Shown: positions 1 through 5,847, counted from the stretch's first letter. The stretch: 7,267 bases of DNA from a bacterium UBA4883 (GCA_002399225.1 DHDF01000023.1:1558-8824); one strand, 5' to 3'. The notes: a model not told the origin generated them from the sequence alone. Translations and numbers: made by a program.

Positions 1-920
1 CCCCGCGGCACCAGGATCACCGCGCGGAACCGGCCGGCCGGGAGGGAGACAATCGCTTTGACCGCTTCTGCCAGAAACTCTTTTTTTGCAGAGCTTCCCA
101 TCGAGCAGAAGAGATTGACTTGATCCGGACGCTGCCTTTTAAAAATTCCGGCAATTGCGGGGTCCAGACGGTCTTTGGAGTCCGCCGGGGAATAAAGCGG
201 TCCGGTCAGAAAAAAGTTTTTCGGCAGCGTCATCCCCTTGTAAAAATAGGAAAGGTCGTTGACTAGAGTGCAGTCGGCTTTCAGCATATCAAATAGGTTG
301 CGAAGCGGCGTATGCGGCCATCCGCATTTTTCGGCGGCGTAGATTAAGTTGCTCTGCTTGAAAATAGGGGCTTTCAGTTTCCAGGCGGTAGGAATCCGAC
401 GCATGATTTTTTGCTGAACAGAATGTGGCAGGCGGGCCAGAGGCCGGATCTGATCCGGAGCTTCCCGCAACAGCTGCGTACTGAACATACTTGGCTCCAG
501 TGGAAGCGGCAGGAAACAAATGGACGGAATTATGGGATCTACCATGCGGCGTGCGATGCCGGCAATTGGCCAGAACCCATGTAAAATCACATTCGGCCTG
601 CATGTTTTCAGCGCTGCGATTTCTCCCTGCAAAAGCCGGTATGCGAGCCCTTTGTCCCCGATAAAATTATTGGCAGTCGGCCTCAGGTCCTCCAGATAGC
701 CTTCGCCTTCCAGCGCGGGTTCCACCCGCTGGAGAGCGAAACCATTTTTCAGCGCTTTCTGCTCAAACTTGCTGCCATGCGTAAAAAATACCGTGTGAAC
801 AGAATAGCCACTCGGCGCGGAATCCCGAACGATCTTCATGATTTCGATCGAGCGGGTTGCTTCCCCGGCGTCTTGAAAGGCCGTGGATACGGCCAAGCGG
901 ATCTGTTTGGGTGCTGCCAT
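1..920 (-). CDS. UGT/MGT-type glycosyltransferase, partial (3' end beyond the window)
   Basis: The frame is open from an ATG at 920 to the left edge: 306 complete codons with no stop, so the C-terminus is missing. The start has a good ribosome binding site (GAGGTGAGG just upstream). The protein looks like a GT-B fold glycosyltransferase of the UGT/macrolide glycosyltransferase kind (COG1819-like), which moves a sugar from a nucleotide sugar to a small or lipid acceptor. Visible signs are an N-terminal Rossmann-like strand (IRLAVSTAFQDAG, residues 7-19), a VFFTHGSKFEQKAL segment (44-57), a central HGFWPIAGIARR stretch (114-125), LPKNFFLTGPLYSP (232-245) before the domain linker, and LFCSMGSSAKKEFL (270-283), which matches the 'vSxGS' strand opening the donor-binding half. 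The diagnostic donor motif lies outside the window. It is 29 bp after copZ with no terminator between, so it is probably co-transcribed with the copper genes. The acceptor is unknown. Confidence 0.72.
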   Translation of the reverse strand, partial: MAAPKQIRLAVSTAFQDAGEATRSIEIMKIVRDSAPSGYSVHTVFFTHGSKFEQKALKNGFALQRVEPALEGEGYLEDLRPTANNFIGDKGLAYRLLQGEIAALKTCRPNVILHGFWPIAGIARRMVDPIIPSICFLPLPLEPSMFSTQLLREAPDQIRPLARLPHSVQQKIMRRIPTAWKLKAPIFKQSNLIYAAEKCGWPHTPLRNLFDMLKADCTLVNDLSYFYKGMTLPKNFFLTGPLYSPADSKDRLDPAIAGIFKRQRPDQVNLFCSMGSSAKKEFLAEAVKAIVSLPAGRFRAVILVPR

Positions 921-949
921 TTTCCTCACCTCGGATTTTTGCCTTTCTT

Positions 950-1141
950 TTATCTTACCGCATCAAACCCCAAATCGTCCAGTTCCTGGATTGCGGTTTT
1001 CACACAGTTCTCGTCTCCGTCAATGGTAACGGTTTTGTTTTCCAAAGAAACCTGGAAGGAAAGTTTTGCGGCGTTAAACGCGTTGGTAATACGCTTAACG
1101 CAATTTTCACAGTGCATGTCAGGTACTTTTAATGTCGTCAT
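950..1141 (-). CDS. copZ: CopZ-like copper chaperone (heavy-metal-associated domain)
   Basis: A 63-residue single HMA domain protein. The Cu(I) site is the loop MHCENC, with C11 and C14 as the two thiol ligands. The rest follows the short beta-alpha-beta-beta-alpha-beta pattern of CopZ/Atx1 proteins and ends with DDLGFDAVR. The known role of the family is to bind cytosolic Cu(I) and hand it to the CopA ATPase and to CsoR. The ATG at 1141 is preceded by TGAGGT, which overlaps the csoR stop codon, so translation is likely coupled to csoR. It lies 10 bp after csoR and 29 bp before the glycosyltransferase. The cysteine site is intact and the length is normal for the family. Confidence 0.93.
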   Translation of the reverse strand: MTTLKVPDMHCENCVKRITNAFNAAKLSFQVSLENKTVTIDGDENCVKTAIQELDDLGFDAVR

Positions 1142-1151
1142 AGTTTTTACC

Positions 1152-1436
1152 TCATTTCATTAATTTTTGCAGCGTGCAGATCAGTTCTTCGACCACTCCG
1201 TCGTTGCCGGCACGGATGCCTTCGGCGACGCAGGTCCTGATGTGATTACCGAGCAGTTCCTTGTTAAAGGCGTTGAGCGCCGCCTGAATCGCGGAGACCT
1301 GGGTCAGAATATCCACGCAGTAAGCGTCGTTTTCCACCATCTTTCTGACGCCCCGGACCTGCCCTTCGATGCGGTTCAGGCGATTGGTCAGAGATTTAAA
1401 CTCTTCTTCACCCCGATGTTTCTTTTGGTTTGTCAT
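1152..1436 (-). CDS. csoR: CsoR-type copper-sensing repressor
   Basis: A 94-residue all-helical repressor of the CsoR/RcnR family. The frame extends upstream to 1595, but the ATG at 1436 is the right start: it begins MTNQKKHRGEEEF, has a GGGGGA ribosome binding site about 7 nt upstream, and overlaps the copA stop as ATGA. The family signature LTNRLNRIEGQVRG is at residues 16-29. The Cu(I) ligands C40, H65 and C69 have the same spacing (25 and 4) as C36/H61/C65 of Mycobacterium tuberculosis CsoR, which points to copper rather than nickel or formaldehyde. Apo-CsoR should bind the palindrome at 3737-3753 in the copA promoter and release it when Cu(I) binds. Because csoR lies inside the operon it controls, it would limit its own level. 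Confidence 0.94.
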   Translation of the reverse strand: MTNQKKHRGEEEFKSLTNRLNRIEGQVRGVRKMVENDAYCVDILTQVSAIQAALNAFNKELLGNHIRTCVAEGIRAGNDGVVEELICTLQKLMK

Positions 1437-3682
1437 AGCTTTTTCCCCCGCAGTCTCAGAGCGTTGGACACCACGAAAACGGAGCTCAGACTCATCGCAA
1501 AAGCACCGATCATGGGCGACAGCAGAAGATGGAATGCCGGGTACAGCGCACCGGCCGCGATGGGAATGCCGGCCGCATTGTAGAAAAATGCCCAAAACAG
1601 ATTCTGCTTGATGTTCTGAATGGTCATACGGCTGAGGTGAATGGCTTTTGCCACGTCCATGAGATCACTTTTCATCAGAATGATATCCGCGGACTCAATG
1701 GCAATGTCACTTCCGCTGCCGATGGCGCAGCCTACGTCCGCCTGAACGAGCGCCGGTGCGTCGTTAATGCCGTCGCCCACCATCATGACGGTGCTTCCAT
1801 CCTCTTGAAAGCGCTTGACCACCATGGCCTTATCTTCGGGCAGCACTTCGGCAATGACCTCGTCTACGCCGGCTTGCCGGCCGATATGTGCCGCCGCGGC
1901 CTTGTTGTCGCCCGTCAGAAGAACAACGCGCAACCCGAGTCCTTTCAACTGCCGGATTGCCTCCGGGCTTGTTTTCTTGATGGAATCCGCCACGCTGATG
2001 ATTCCGGCGGGAACCTGGTCGACGGCAATCAGCAGGGGCGTTTCACCTTGTGAGGCCAGGCGGGACGCATCCGTTTGAAAGGTTTCGGTCTTCACGCCGT
2101 TTTCCCGCAGAAGCTTCTCACTGCCGATCAACACCTCTCTTCCGTCCTGCATCTTGGCGCGGACGCCTTTGCCCGGCAGATTTTCAAAATCAGAGACCGA
2201 TGTTCCGCCCGGTTTGCCACCGGCTTTGGCCCGGCTCACAACCGCTTCTGCCAGTGGATGGCTGGAGCCGGATTCCACGGCGGCCGCGAGCGCGAGCAGT
2301 TCGTTTTGCTCCATCGAACGGGGAAGAATCTCTGTGACTGCCGGTTTGCCTTCCGTGACGGTTCCGGTTTTGTCCAGAACGGCAACGCGGGCGTTCTGTG
2401 CAATTTCCAGCGCCTCTCCGCTCCGGATGAGAATGCCGTTGCCCGCTCCGAGTCCCGTTCCGACCACAATAGCCGTTGGTGTGGCAAGCCCCATGGCGCA
2501 GGGGCAGGCGATGACCAGGACGGCGGTGAAGACCTGAATTGCAAAGGAAAGCTGCATGCCGGCAATCAGCCAGAGGACGGCGGCGAAGACGGCGATCCCC
2601 ATCACAATCGGGACAAAGACCCCCGCCACCCGGTCTGCAATTTTTGAAATCGGCGCTTTTTTACCCTGTGCGTCTTCCACAAACCGGATGATTTTAGCCA
2701 GGGTGGTATCCGCGCCCGTGCGGGTGATCCGGACTTTCAGCAGGCCGTTTTGGTTGATGCTGCCGCCGATCACCTCGCTGCCCGCCGCTTTTTCCACCGG
2801 AAGGCTTTCGCCGGTCAGCATGGATTCATCCACGCCGCCTGTCCCTTCGGTCACCACGCCGTCCAGCGGAATCCTGGCACCCGGCTTGACAAGCACCGTG
2901 TCTCCGACCCGCAGCGTTTTGACCGGAACCTCCCGCTGCGTGCCGTTCTCCTGAAGAAAGACGGCGGTATCCGGCGCCAGCTCCACCAGCTTCCTGATTG
3001 CGCCGGTGGTTTTCCGCTTGCTGCCCGCTTCCATGTGCTTGCCGAGGGACACCAGCGTCACGACGATGGCGGAGGATTCAAAATACAGCTGATGCACCAT
3101 CTGCGGGTGGTCCGAAAGCAGAAAGAAAACGACAAAGCTGTAAAGGAAAGCAGCCGAACTCCCGATGGCGACCAGAGAGTCCATGTTCGGGTTGAGATGC
3201 CGCAGTGCGCGAAATCCGCTGATATAGAATCTCCGCCCGATCGATATAATGATGATCGCCAGCAGCATCTGAACGGCGGCATAGTTGACAGGGTGGCTAG
3301 CGATGCCGATCAGCTTGGGAAGCGGTGCGCCGAACATCATGGCGCCCATGGAAAGATACAGCAGAACACCGGAAAGAATCAGGGCGGCAACAATGCTGTT
3401 TCGTTCCCTGCGGAACGTTTTCTGCTCCTCGTTTTCCTGCGCCTTTTCTTTGACTTTCCGCTCCCCTTCCACAACCGGCGAAGCGTGAAAGCCCGCTTTT
3501 TCCACTTTCCCCATAATCTGGTCGGGCGTAACCTTGCTTTCATCGTACTCAATGGTCATTTTATTGGTCGTCAGATTGACATCGCTTCGGGCCACGCCTG
3601 ACAACTTCCGTGTGACGCGTTCCACAGAGGCGGAGCACGCGGCGCAGTGCATCCCTTCAATTAAATAAACCTCGTGTTTCAT
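1433..3682 (-). CDS. copA: Cu(I)-exporting P1B-1 ATPase CopA
   Basis: A complete 749-residue P-type ATPase that pumps Cu(I) out of the cytoplasm using ATP. There is one N-terminal metal-binding domain (GMHCAAC; C13 and C16), and then eight expected membrane helices. The actuator motif TGES is at 290-293, the transmembrane metal site CPC at 393-395, the phosphorylated aspartate D437 in DKTGT, the nucleotide-domain H475-P476, and the hinge GDGINDAP from 636. The copper-specific residues of the last two helices, Y701-N702 and M730-SLSS, are present, so copper or silver is a much better fit than Cd/Zn/Pb. The ATG at 3682 has AAAGGAG 7 nt upstream. It is the first gene of the operon and its stop overlaps the csoR start by 4 bp. 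No active-site residue is missing. Confidence 0.97.
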   Translation of the reverse strand: MKHEVYLIEGMHCAACSASVERVTRKLSGVARSDVNLTTNKMTIEYDESKVTPDQIMGKVEKAGFHASPVVEGERKVKEKAQENEEQKTFRRERNSIVAALILSGVLLYLSMGAMMFGAPLPKLIGIASHPVNYAAVQMLLAIIIISIGRRFYISGFRALRHLNPNMDSLVAIGSSAAFLYSFVVFFLLSDHPQMVHQLYFESSAIVVTLVSLGKHMEAGSKRKTTGAIRKLVELAPDTAVFLQENGTQREVPVKTLRVGDTVLVKPGARIPLDGVVTEGTGGVDESMLTGESLPVEKAAGSEVIGGSINQNGLLKVRITRTGADTTLAKIIRFVEDAQGKKAPISKIADRVAGVFVPIVMGIAVFAAVLWLIAGMQLSFAIQVFTAVLVIACPCAMGLATPTAIVVGTGLGAGNGILIRSGEALEIAQNARVAVLDKTGTVTEGKPAVTEILPRSMEQNELLALAAAVESGSSHPLAEAVVSRAKAGGKPGGTSVSDFENLPGKGVRAKMQDGREVLIGSEKLLRENGVKTETFQTDASRLASQGETPLLIAVDQVPAGIISVADSIKKTSPEAIRQLKGLGLRVVLLTGDNKAAAAHIGRQAGVDEVIAEVLPEDKAMVVKRFQEDGSTVMMVGDGINDAPALVQADVGCAIGSGSDIAIESADIILMKSDLMDVAKAIHLSRMTIQNIKQNLFWAFFYNAAGIPIAAGALYPAFHLLLSPMIGAFAMSLSSVFVVSNALRLRGKKL

Positions 3683-3689
3683 TTCTCAG

Positions 3690-3717
3690 CTCCTTTCTGG
3701 GCCCAAGTTCTGGACCC
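3690..3717 (-). promoter_or_regulatory. copA leader hairpin and ribosome binding site
   Basis: On the minus strand the short copA leader contains GGGTCC, a 7-nt loop, and GGGCCC (3717 to 3699), which can pair as 6 bp with one G-U. AAAGGAG (3696-3690) follows, 7 nt before the ATG. The hairpin stops just before the ribosome binding site, so it would not block it. A role in mRNA stability is possible but only inferred. Confidence 0.4.
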
Positions 3718-3731
3718 GATATCTTGATAAC

Positions 3732-3760
3732 AGAATATACCCCCGTGGGGTATTTGTCAA
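3732..3760 (-). promoter_or_regulatory. copA operon promoter
   Basis: Read on the minus strand, a perfect TTGACA -35 box (3760-3755) is followed after exactly 17 bp by TATTCT (3737-3732, 4 of 6 matches to TATAAT). Transcription would begin near 3725 and leave a leader of about 43 nt. The spacer holds the CsoR palindrome, so repressor binding should directly block RNA polymerase. This is the only promoter seen for the copA-csoR-copZ-glycosyltransferase operon. Confidence 0.85.
3737..3753. promoter_or_regulatory. CsoR operator
   Basis: The sequence ATACCCCCGTGGGGTAT is a perfect inverted repeat with 7-bp arms (ATACCCC and GGGGTAT) around CGT. Known CsoR sites share the TACCC...GGGTA pattern with a G/C-run centre. 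It overlaps the last base of the -10 box and most of the spacer of the copA promoter, and CsoR is encoded in the same operon, so the assignment is well supported by context. Confidence 0.88.
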
Positions 3761-3766
3761 GCTTAG

Positions 3767-3799
3767 TCCAAAACTCCCGCTCTCGGCGGGAGTTCTGGA
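3767..3799. repeat. Inverted repeat (hairpin-forming) upstream of the copA promoter
   Basis: TCCAAAACTCCCGC (3767-3780) and GCGGGAGTTCTGGA (3786-3799) are complementary at 13 of 14 positions around a TCTCG loop. No T-run follows on either side, so it is not a typical intrinsic terminator. It sits 6 bp beyond the copA -35 box, between the copper operon and the radical SAM remnant. It could be a small dispersed palindromic repeat or a scar of gene loss. Confidence 0.6.
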
Positions 3800-3804
3800 C
3801 CTGT

Positions 3805-3954
3805 GCTGTCTGGCGGCAGGGGGAAAGCATTGGCATTACTAACATTCCGCCGAAGGCCTGTCCGTATTCCTGTATTTATTGCCAGCTTGGCAGAACGGAC
3901 AAAATGCAGGTTCAGAGGAAGGAGTTTTACAAACCGGAAGAATATTCAAGATGA
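3805..3954 (+). pseudogene. Radical SAM protein remnant
   Basis: About 48 codons, from roughly WRQGESIGI to a TGA at 3952-3954, closely resemble the N-terminal region of a family of radical SAM proteins that usually begin GPVPSRRLG..SLGI. The iron-sulfur cluster motif CX3CX2C is intact in ACPYSCIYCQLGRT (about 3859-3900), followed by QVQRKEFYKPEE. The first ten or so residues and roughly 200 downstream residues of a normal radical SAM domain are missing. The open frame continues upstream to 3724, but that part comes from the copA promoter and the inverted repeat and does not resemble the family. There is no suitable ribosome binding site, so this is read as a dead fragment. Confidence 0.72.
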
Positions 3955-3957
3955 ATA

Positions 3958-3986
3958 TTGACGTATATCCATAATTCGGTTATTAT
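3958..3986 (+). promoter_or_regulatory. Promoter for the DUF1847 gene
   Basis: TTGACG (3958-3963) and TATTAT (3981-3986) each match the sigma-A consensus at 5 of 6 positions, with the ideal 17-bp spacer. Transcription would begin near 3993, about 24 nt before the TTG start. The -35 box lies directly after the stop of the radical SAM remnant. Confidence 0.72.
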
Positions 3987-4016
3987 GAAAAGTAATTTTA
4001 AAGGGGGAAATTTGGT

Positions 4017-4649
4017 TTGTATACATGCGCATTCTGCACAAAACATTCCTGTAGAACAGGAGATATAAAAAACGCTCCGCAAAACTGCCCTTGCCGGGAA
4101 ACCGAGATGCTTGAAACGATCAAGAAACGGTATCAGGACCCGAAAGTCGCAAAAATCGCTTATCAGTCCGCTCTGGTGGAATCGGGGGGATATGGAAGAA
4201 AAACAAGGCTGGAAGAAATTATCGATTTTGCAAACCGGTGCGAGTTTCGGAAGCTGGGAGTCGCTTTCTGCATCGGCCTTTCAAAAGAAGCGAAGATTTT
4301 TTGTTCCATTCTGAGGGATCACGGCTTTGAGGTATCCTCCGTGATCTGCAAAAACGGAAGTGTTCCGAAAGAATTTTTGGGAATTCAGGATTGCCAGAAA
4401 AACCATCCCGGGGCCTATGAGCCCATGTGCAACCCGGTGGGGCAGGCGGCGTTTCTGAATCAGGAAAAAACGGACCTGAATATCATGCTGGGCCTGTGCG
4501 TCGGGCACGATTCTCTGTTTATCAAATATTCCGATGCCCCGGTCACGGTGTTCGCCGTAAAGGACCGGGTGTTGGCGCACAACCCCTTAGGCGCAATTTA
4601 TATGGCGGATAGCTACTATAAAGATAAATTATATCGGAAAGAAAAATAG
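4017..4649 (+). CDS. DUF1847 family cysteine-rich, putative metal-binding protein
   Basis: A complete 210-residue protein starting at TTG (4017), with AAGGGGG ending 9 nt upstream. It matches the DUF1847 family, which has no proven function. The N-terminus carries a cysteine cluster (C4, C7, C12, then C24 and C26) of the form CAFC...C...NCPC, probably a metal or iron-sulfur site. The body contains the conserved-looking segments LGVAFCIGLSKEA (80-92), AYEPMCNPVGQAAFLN (133-148) and LGLCVGHDSLF (158-168), with further cysteines at 75, 85, 96, 111, 126, 138 and 161. No signal peptide or membrane helix is visible, so it should be cytoplasmic. It has its own promoter and lies 88 bp before the flavin reductase gene. 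In anaerobes this family often sits near redox enzymes, and a redox or metal role is an inference only. Confidence 0.85.
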   Translation: MYTCAFCTKHSCRTGDIKNAPQNCPCRETEMLETIKKRYQDPKVAKIAYQSALVESGGYGRKTRLEEIIDFANRCEFRKLGVAFCIGLSKEAKIFCSILRDHGFEVSSVICKNGSVPKEFLGIQDCQKNHPGAYEPMCNPVGQAAFLNQEKTDLNIMLGLCVGHDSLFIKYSDAPVTVFAVKDRVLAHNPLGAIYMADSYYKDKLYRKEK

Positions 4650-4666
4650 CCGGCGTTGCTTCCGGG

Positions 4667-4684
4667 GCTGCAAAAATTGGCAGC
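4667..4684 (+). other. Weak hairpin after the DUF1847 gene
   Basis: GCTGC (4667-4671) and GCAGC (4680-4684) can pair around an 8-nt loop, 18 bp after the stop codon. Only a poor T-run (GGTTTAAAA) follows, so termination here would be partial at best. Confidence 0.25.
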
Positions 4685-4696
4685 GGTTTAAAACGG

Positions 4697-4710
4697 AGAC
4701 CACTTGGTCT
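4697..4710. repeat. Short inverted repeat upstream of the flavin reductase gene
   Basis: AGACCA and TGGTCT flank a 2-nt centre (CT), giving a 14-bp operator-like palindrome 28 bp before the ATG at 4738. No convincing -35/-10 pair is visible around it, and no candidate binding protein is apparent. It could be chance. Confidence 0.3.
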
Positions 4711-4737
4711 GTCATTTTATGAAAGGGAGTCTTAAAC

Positions 4738-5229
4738 ATGGAAAAAGTCAGTGCAAACATGAAATCCTGTCTTCAACCGGCACCGAAGGTCCTTGTATCC
4801 TGCAGGGGAGCGGATGGAAAAAATAACGCGCTCGCCGTCGCCTACTGCGGCAATTGCAGCTTTGCGCCCCCGATGGTGATGGTCGGGATCGTTCCCACCC
4901 GGTATTCCTATCACATGATTCAGGAAACAAAGTGCTTTGTCGTCAATCTGGTGGACAAGAAACAGAAGAAAATATTTGACTATCTCGGCAGCCACAGCGG
5001 CCGGAATGAGGACAAGCTGGCCAATTGCGGTGCTTCGGTGGCAGACGGGGAGAAAGTCAATGCCCCCCTTCTGACGGACTGCCCGGTGAATATCGAGTGT
5101 TCCGTGGTGAATTCCGTGATGACAGGCTCTCATGAAATGTTTATTGGAAAAGTCGAAGCGGTGCACTGCGACAAATCTCTGCTGCAGAAAAACGGAGGAA
5201 TCGACTTTTCTAAAATTGACTTTATCTGA
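4738..5229 (+). CDS. Flavin reductase-like domain protein (flavoredoxin type)
   Basis: A complete 163-residue protein with the FMN-binding split-barrel fold of the flavin reductase-like family. Characteristic segments are NALAVAYCGNCSFAPPMVMVGI (30-51, FMN phosphate region), TRYSYHMIQETKCFVVNL (54-71), SGRNEDKL (87-94) and the late strand SHEMFIGKVEAVH (131-143). Relatives bind FMN and either reduce free flavin with NAD(P)H or act as electron carriers in anaerobes, and the sequence cannot decide between these. There is no signal peptide. The ATG at 4738 has GAAAGGGAG 8 nt upstream. It follows the DUF1847 gene by 88 bp in the same direction and is closed by a terminator, so the two may share a transcript. 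The length is slightly short for the family but the domain looks complete. Confidence 0.88.
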   Translation: MEKVSANMKSCLQPAPKVLVSCRGADGKNNALAVAYCGNCSFAPPMVMVGIVPTRYSYHMIQETKCFVVNLVDKKQKKIFDYLGSHSGRNEDKLANCGASVADGEKVNAPLLTDCPVNIECSVVNSVMTGSHEMFIGKVEAVHCDKSLLQKNGGIDFSKIDFI

Positions 5230-5254
5230 CGGTAGCCCGTGAAAATAAGGGCAA

Positions 5255-5308
5255 GGCACACCTGACCCGCTTTGGCACAATTGCGGGTTAAGTGTGCCCT
5301 TCCTTTTT
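5255..5308 (+). terminator. Intrinsic terminator after the flavin reductase gene
   Basis: GGCACACCTGACCCGC (5255-5270) and GCGGGTTAAGTGTGCC (5283-5298) form a 16-position stem with one mismatch and one G-U, around a 12-nt loop. The T-rich tract CTTCCTTTTT follows. It lies 25 bp after the stop codon. Confidence 0.85.
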
Positions 5309-5316
5309 CCCCGGTT

Positions 5317-5350
5317 CCCTTCCATGGAAAGTAAACTTTCCATGGAAGGG
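5317..5350. promoter_or_regulatory. Large perfect inverted repeat: likely HTH operator overlapping the ribosome binding site
   Basis: CCCTTCCATGGAAAGT (5317-5332) and its exact reverse complement (5335-5350) are separated by AA. Each arm contains the 10-bp palindrome TTCCATGGAA, and the two palindrome centres are 18 bp apart. The right arm runs into the GGAAGGGGGAG ribosome binding site of the HTH gene. As DNA it could be a double operator for that regulator. As RNA, if transcription comes from upstream, the right arm of the hairpin would hide part of the ribosome binding site. The symmetry is seen directly and the binding protein is inferred from position. Confidence 0.7.
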
Positions 5351-5358
5351 GGAGCCCT

Positions 5359-5589
5359 TTGAAAAACAGGCTGGAAGAGATCCGCAGGAAGAAAGGAATC
5401 CGGCAGGAAGATCTTGCGGATGTCTTGGAAGTTTCGAGGCAGACCATCAGCTCTCTTGAAAACGGAAGATACAATCCATCGCTCCTGCTTGCCTTTAAAA
5501 TTGCAAGGTATTTCGGAATGAAAATTGAAGACATTTTCCTTTATGAAGAGGAATGCTCCGCTCTCAGACGCAGACGGAAGCGTCTGTAA
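5359..5589 (+). CDS. XRE-family HTH transcriptional regulator (YozG-like)
   Basis: A 76-residue protein that is almost entirely one Cro/CI-type helix-turn-helix domain. The core RQEDLADVLEVSRQTISSLEN (about 15-35) holds the two DNA-contacting helices, followed by the typical YNPSLLLAFKIARYFGMKIEDIF (38-60). The TTG at 5359 is the start, since it gives the standard MKNRLEEIRRKKG N-terminus and has GGGGGAG just upstream. Homologues generally end soon after the LYEEE position, so the arginine-rich tail SALRRRRKRL is extra and coincides with the overlap into the next gene. There is no ligand domain. The family is often paired with small membrane proteins, as here. It probably binds the inverted repeat directly upstream and regulates its own operon. 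No clear -35/-10 pair is visible. Confidence 0.9.
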   Translation: MKNRLEEIRRKKGIRQEDLADVLEVSRQTISSLENGRYNPSLLLAFKIARYFGMKIEDIFLYEEECSALRRRRKRL

Positions 5590-5810
5590 AAAGGAAAGAG
5601 ATTGAGGTCCATGATGAGCGGAATATCAGAATTCGGGAAAAAGTCGGGTGGCAAATCTGCCGGATTGTCAATTATGTGCTTTGCGGGCTTATCCTTCTGC
5701 TGGGCTTTCTGAAGATCTGTGTCACGGCCATGCTCCTGTTGGCGGCTGTTTTGGTGATGGAATTTATTCTGGAGGTCTTTTTGAGCAACTACGGTTCAAA
5801 AAGAATGTGA
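5553..5810 (+). CDS. Small two-helix membrane protein downstream of the HTH gene
   Basis: An 85-residue protein with a charged N-terminus (KRKEIEVHDERNIRIREK, 13-30) and two predicted membrane helices, about 37-54 and 57-76. The DERN...IR segment followed by paired helices resembles the small membrane proteins (DUF2178-like) that often sit beside YozG-type regulators, but this match is from memory and not certain. The only in-frame start is the ATG at 5553, which overlaps the HTH gene by 37 bp. AGAGG lies only 1 nt before it, too close for normal use, so translation may depend on coupling to the HTH gene. The first dozen residues (MLRSQTQTEAS) look unlike the family and may be a recent extension. 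Its role may be to control or be controlled by the HTH protein, which is inference from gene pairing. Confidence 0.68.
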   Translation: MLRSQTQTEASVKRKEIEVHDERNIRIREKVGWQICRIVNYVLCGLILLLGFLKICVTAMLLLAAVLVMEFILEVFLSNYGSKRM

Positions 5811-5814
5811 TTCC

Positions 5815-5847
5815 AAATCGCGCCATAGGCGGATTTCGGTTTTCTTC
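5815..5847 (+). terminator. Weak terminator-like hairpin after the membrane protein gene
   Basis: AAATC and CGCC pair with GGCG and GATTT around an ATA loop, with one bulged G (5815-5836). TTTTCTT begins 4 nt later. This could end the HTH operon, but the tight 3-nt loop and the bulge make it weak. Confidence 0.4.

Larger units (their letters stand above)
3706..3801. repeat. 11-bp direct repeats flanking the copA promoter
   Basis: AGTTCTGGACC occurs at 3706-3716 and again at 3791-3801. A related inverted copy, TCCAAAACT, lies at 3767-3775. The direct copies bracket the copA promoter and CsoR operator. They may be remnants of an insertion or recombination event next to the broken radical SAM gene. 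They do not match the CsoR site and no protein is known to me to bind them. Confidence 0.5.

Noticed and set aside
1437..1595. Upstream extension of csoR to an ATG at 1595
   Set aside because: The added 53 residues lie wholly inside the end of copA and look unlike the family. The ATG at 1436 has its own ribosome binding site and the ATGA overlap.
2750..3601. A 283-codon open frame on the plus strand inside copA
   Set aside because: It is the antisense shadow of copA. It has no recognisable domain and is rich in H, R and P, as expected for the complement of a GC-rich gene, while the minus-strand frame carries every P-type ATPase motif.
3767..3799. Inverted repeat considered as an intrinsic terminator
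   Set aside because: The stem is strong but neither side is followed by a T-run, and no gene ends there in either direction.
3724..3804. N-terminal part of the frame holding the radical SAM fragment
   Set aside because: It translates the copA promoter, the CsoR operator and the inverted repeat, and shows no resemblance to radical SAM proteins.
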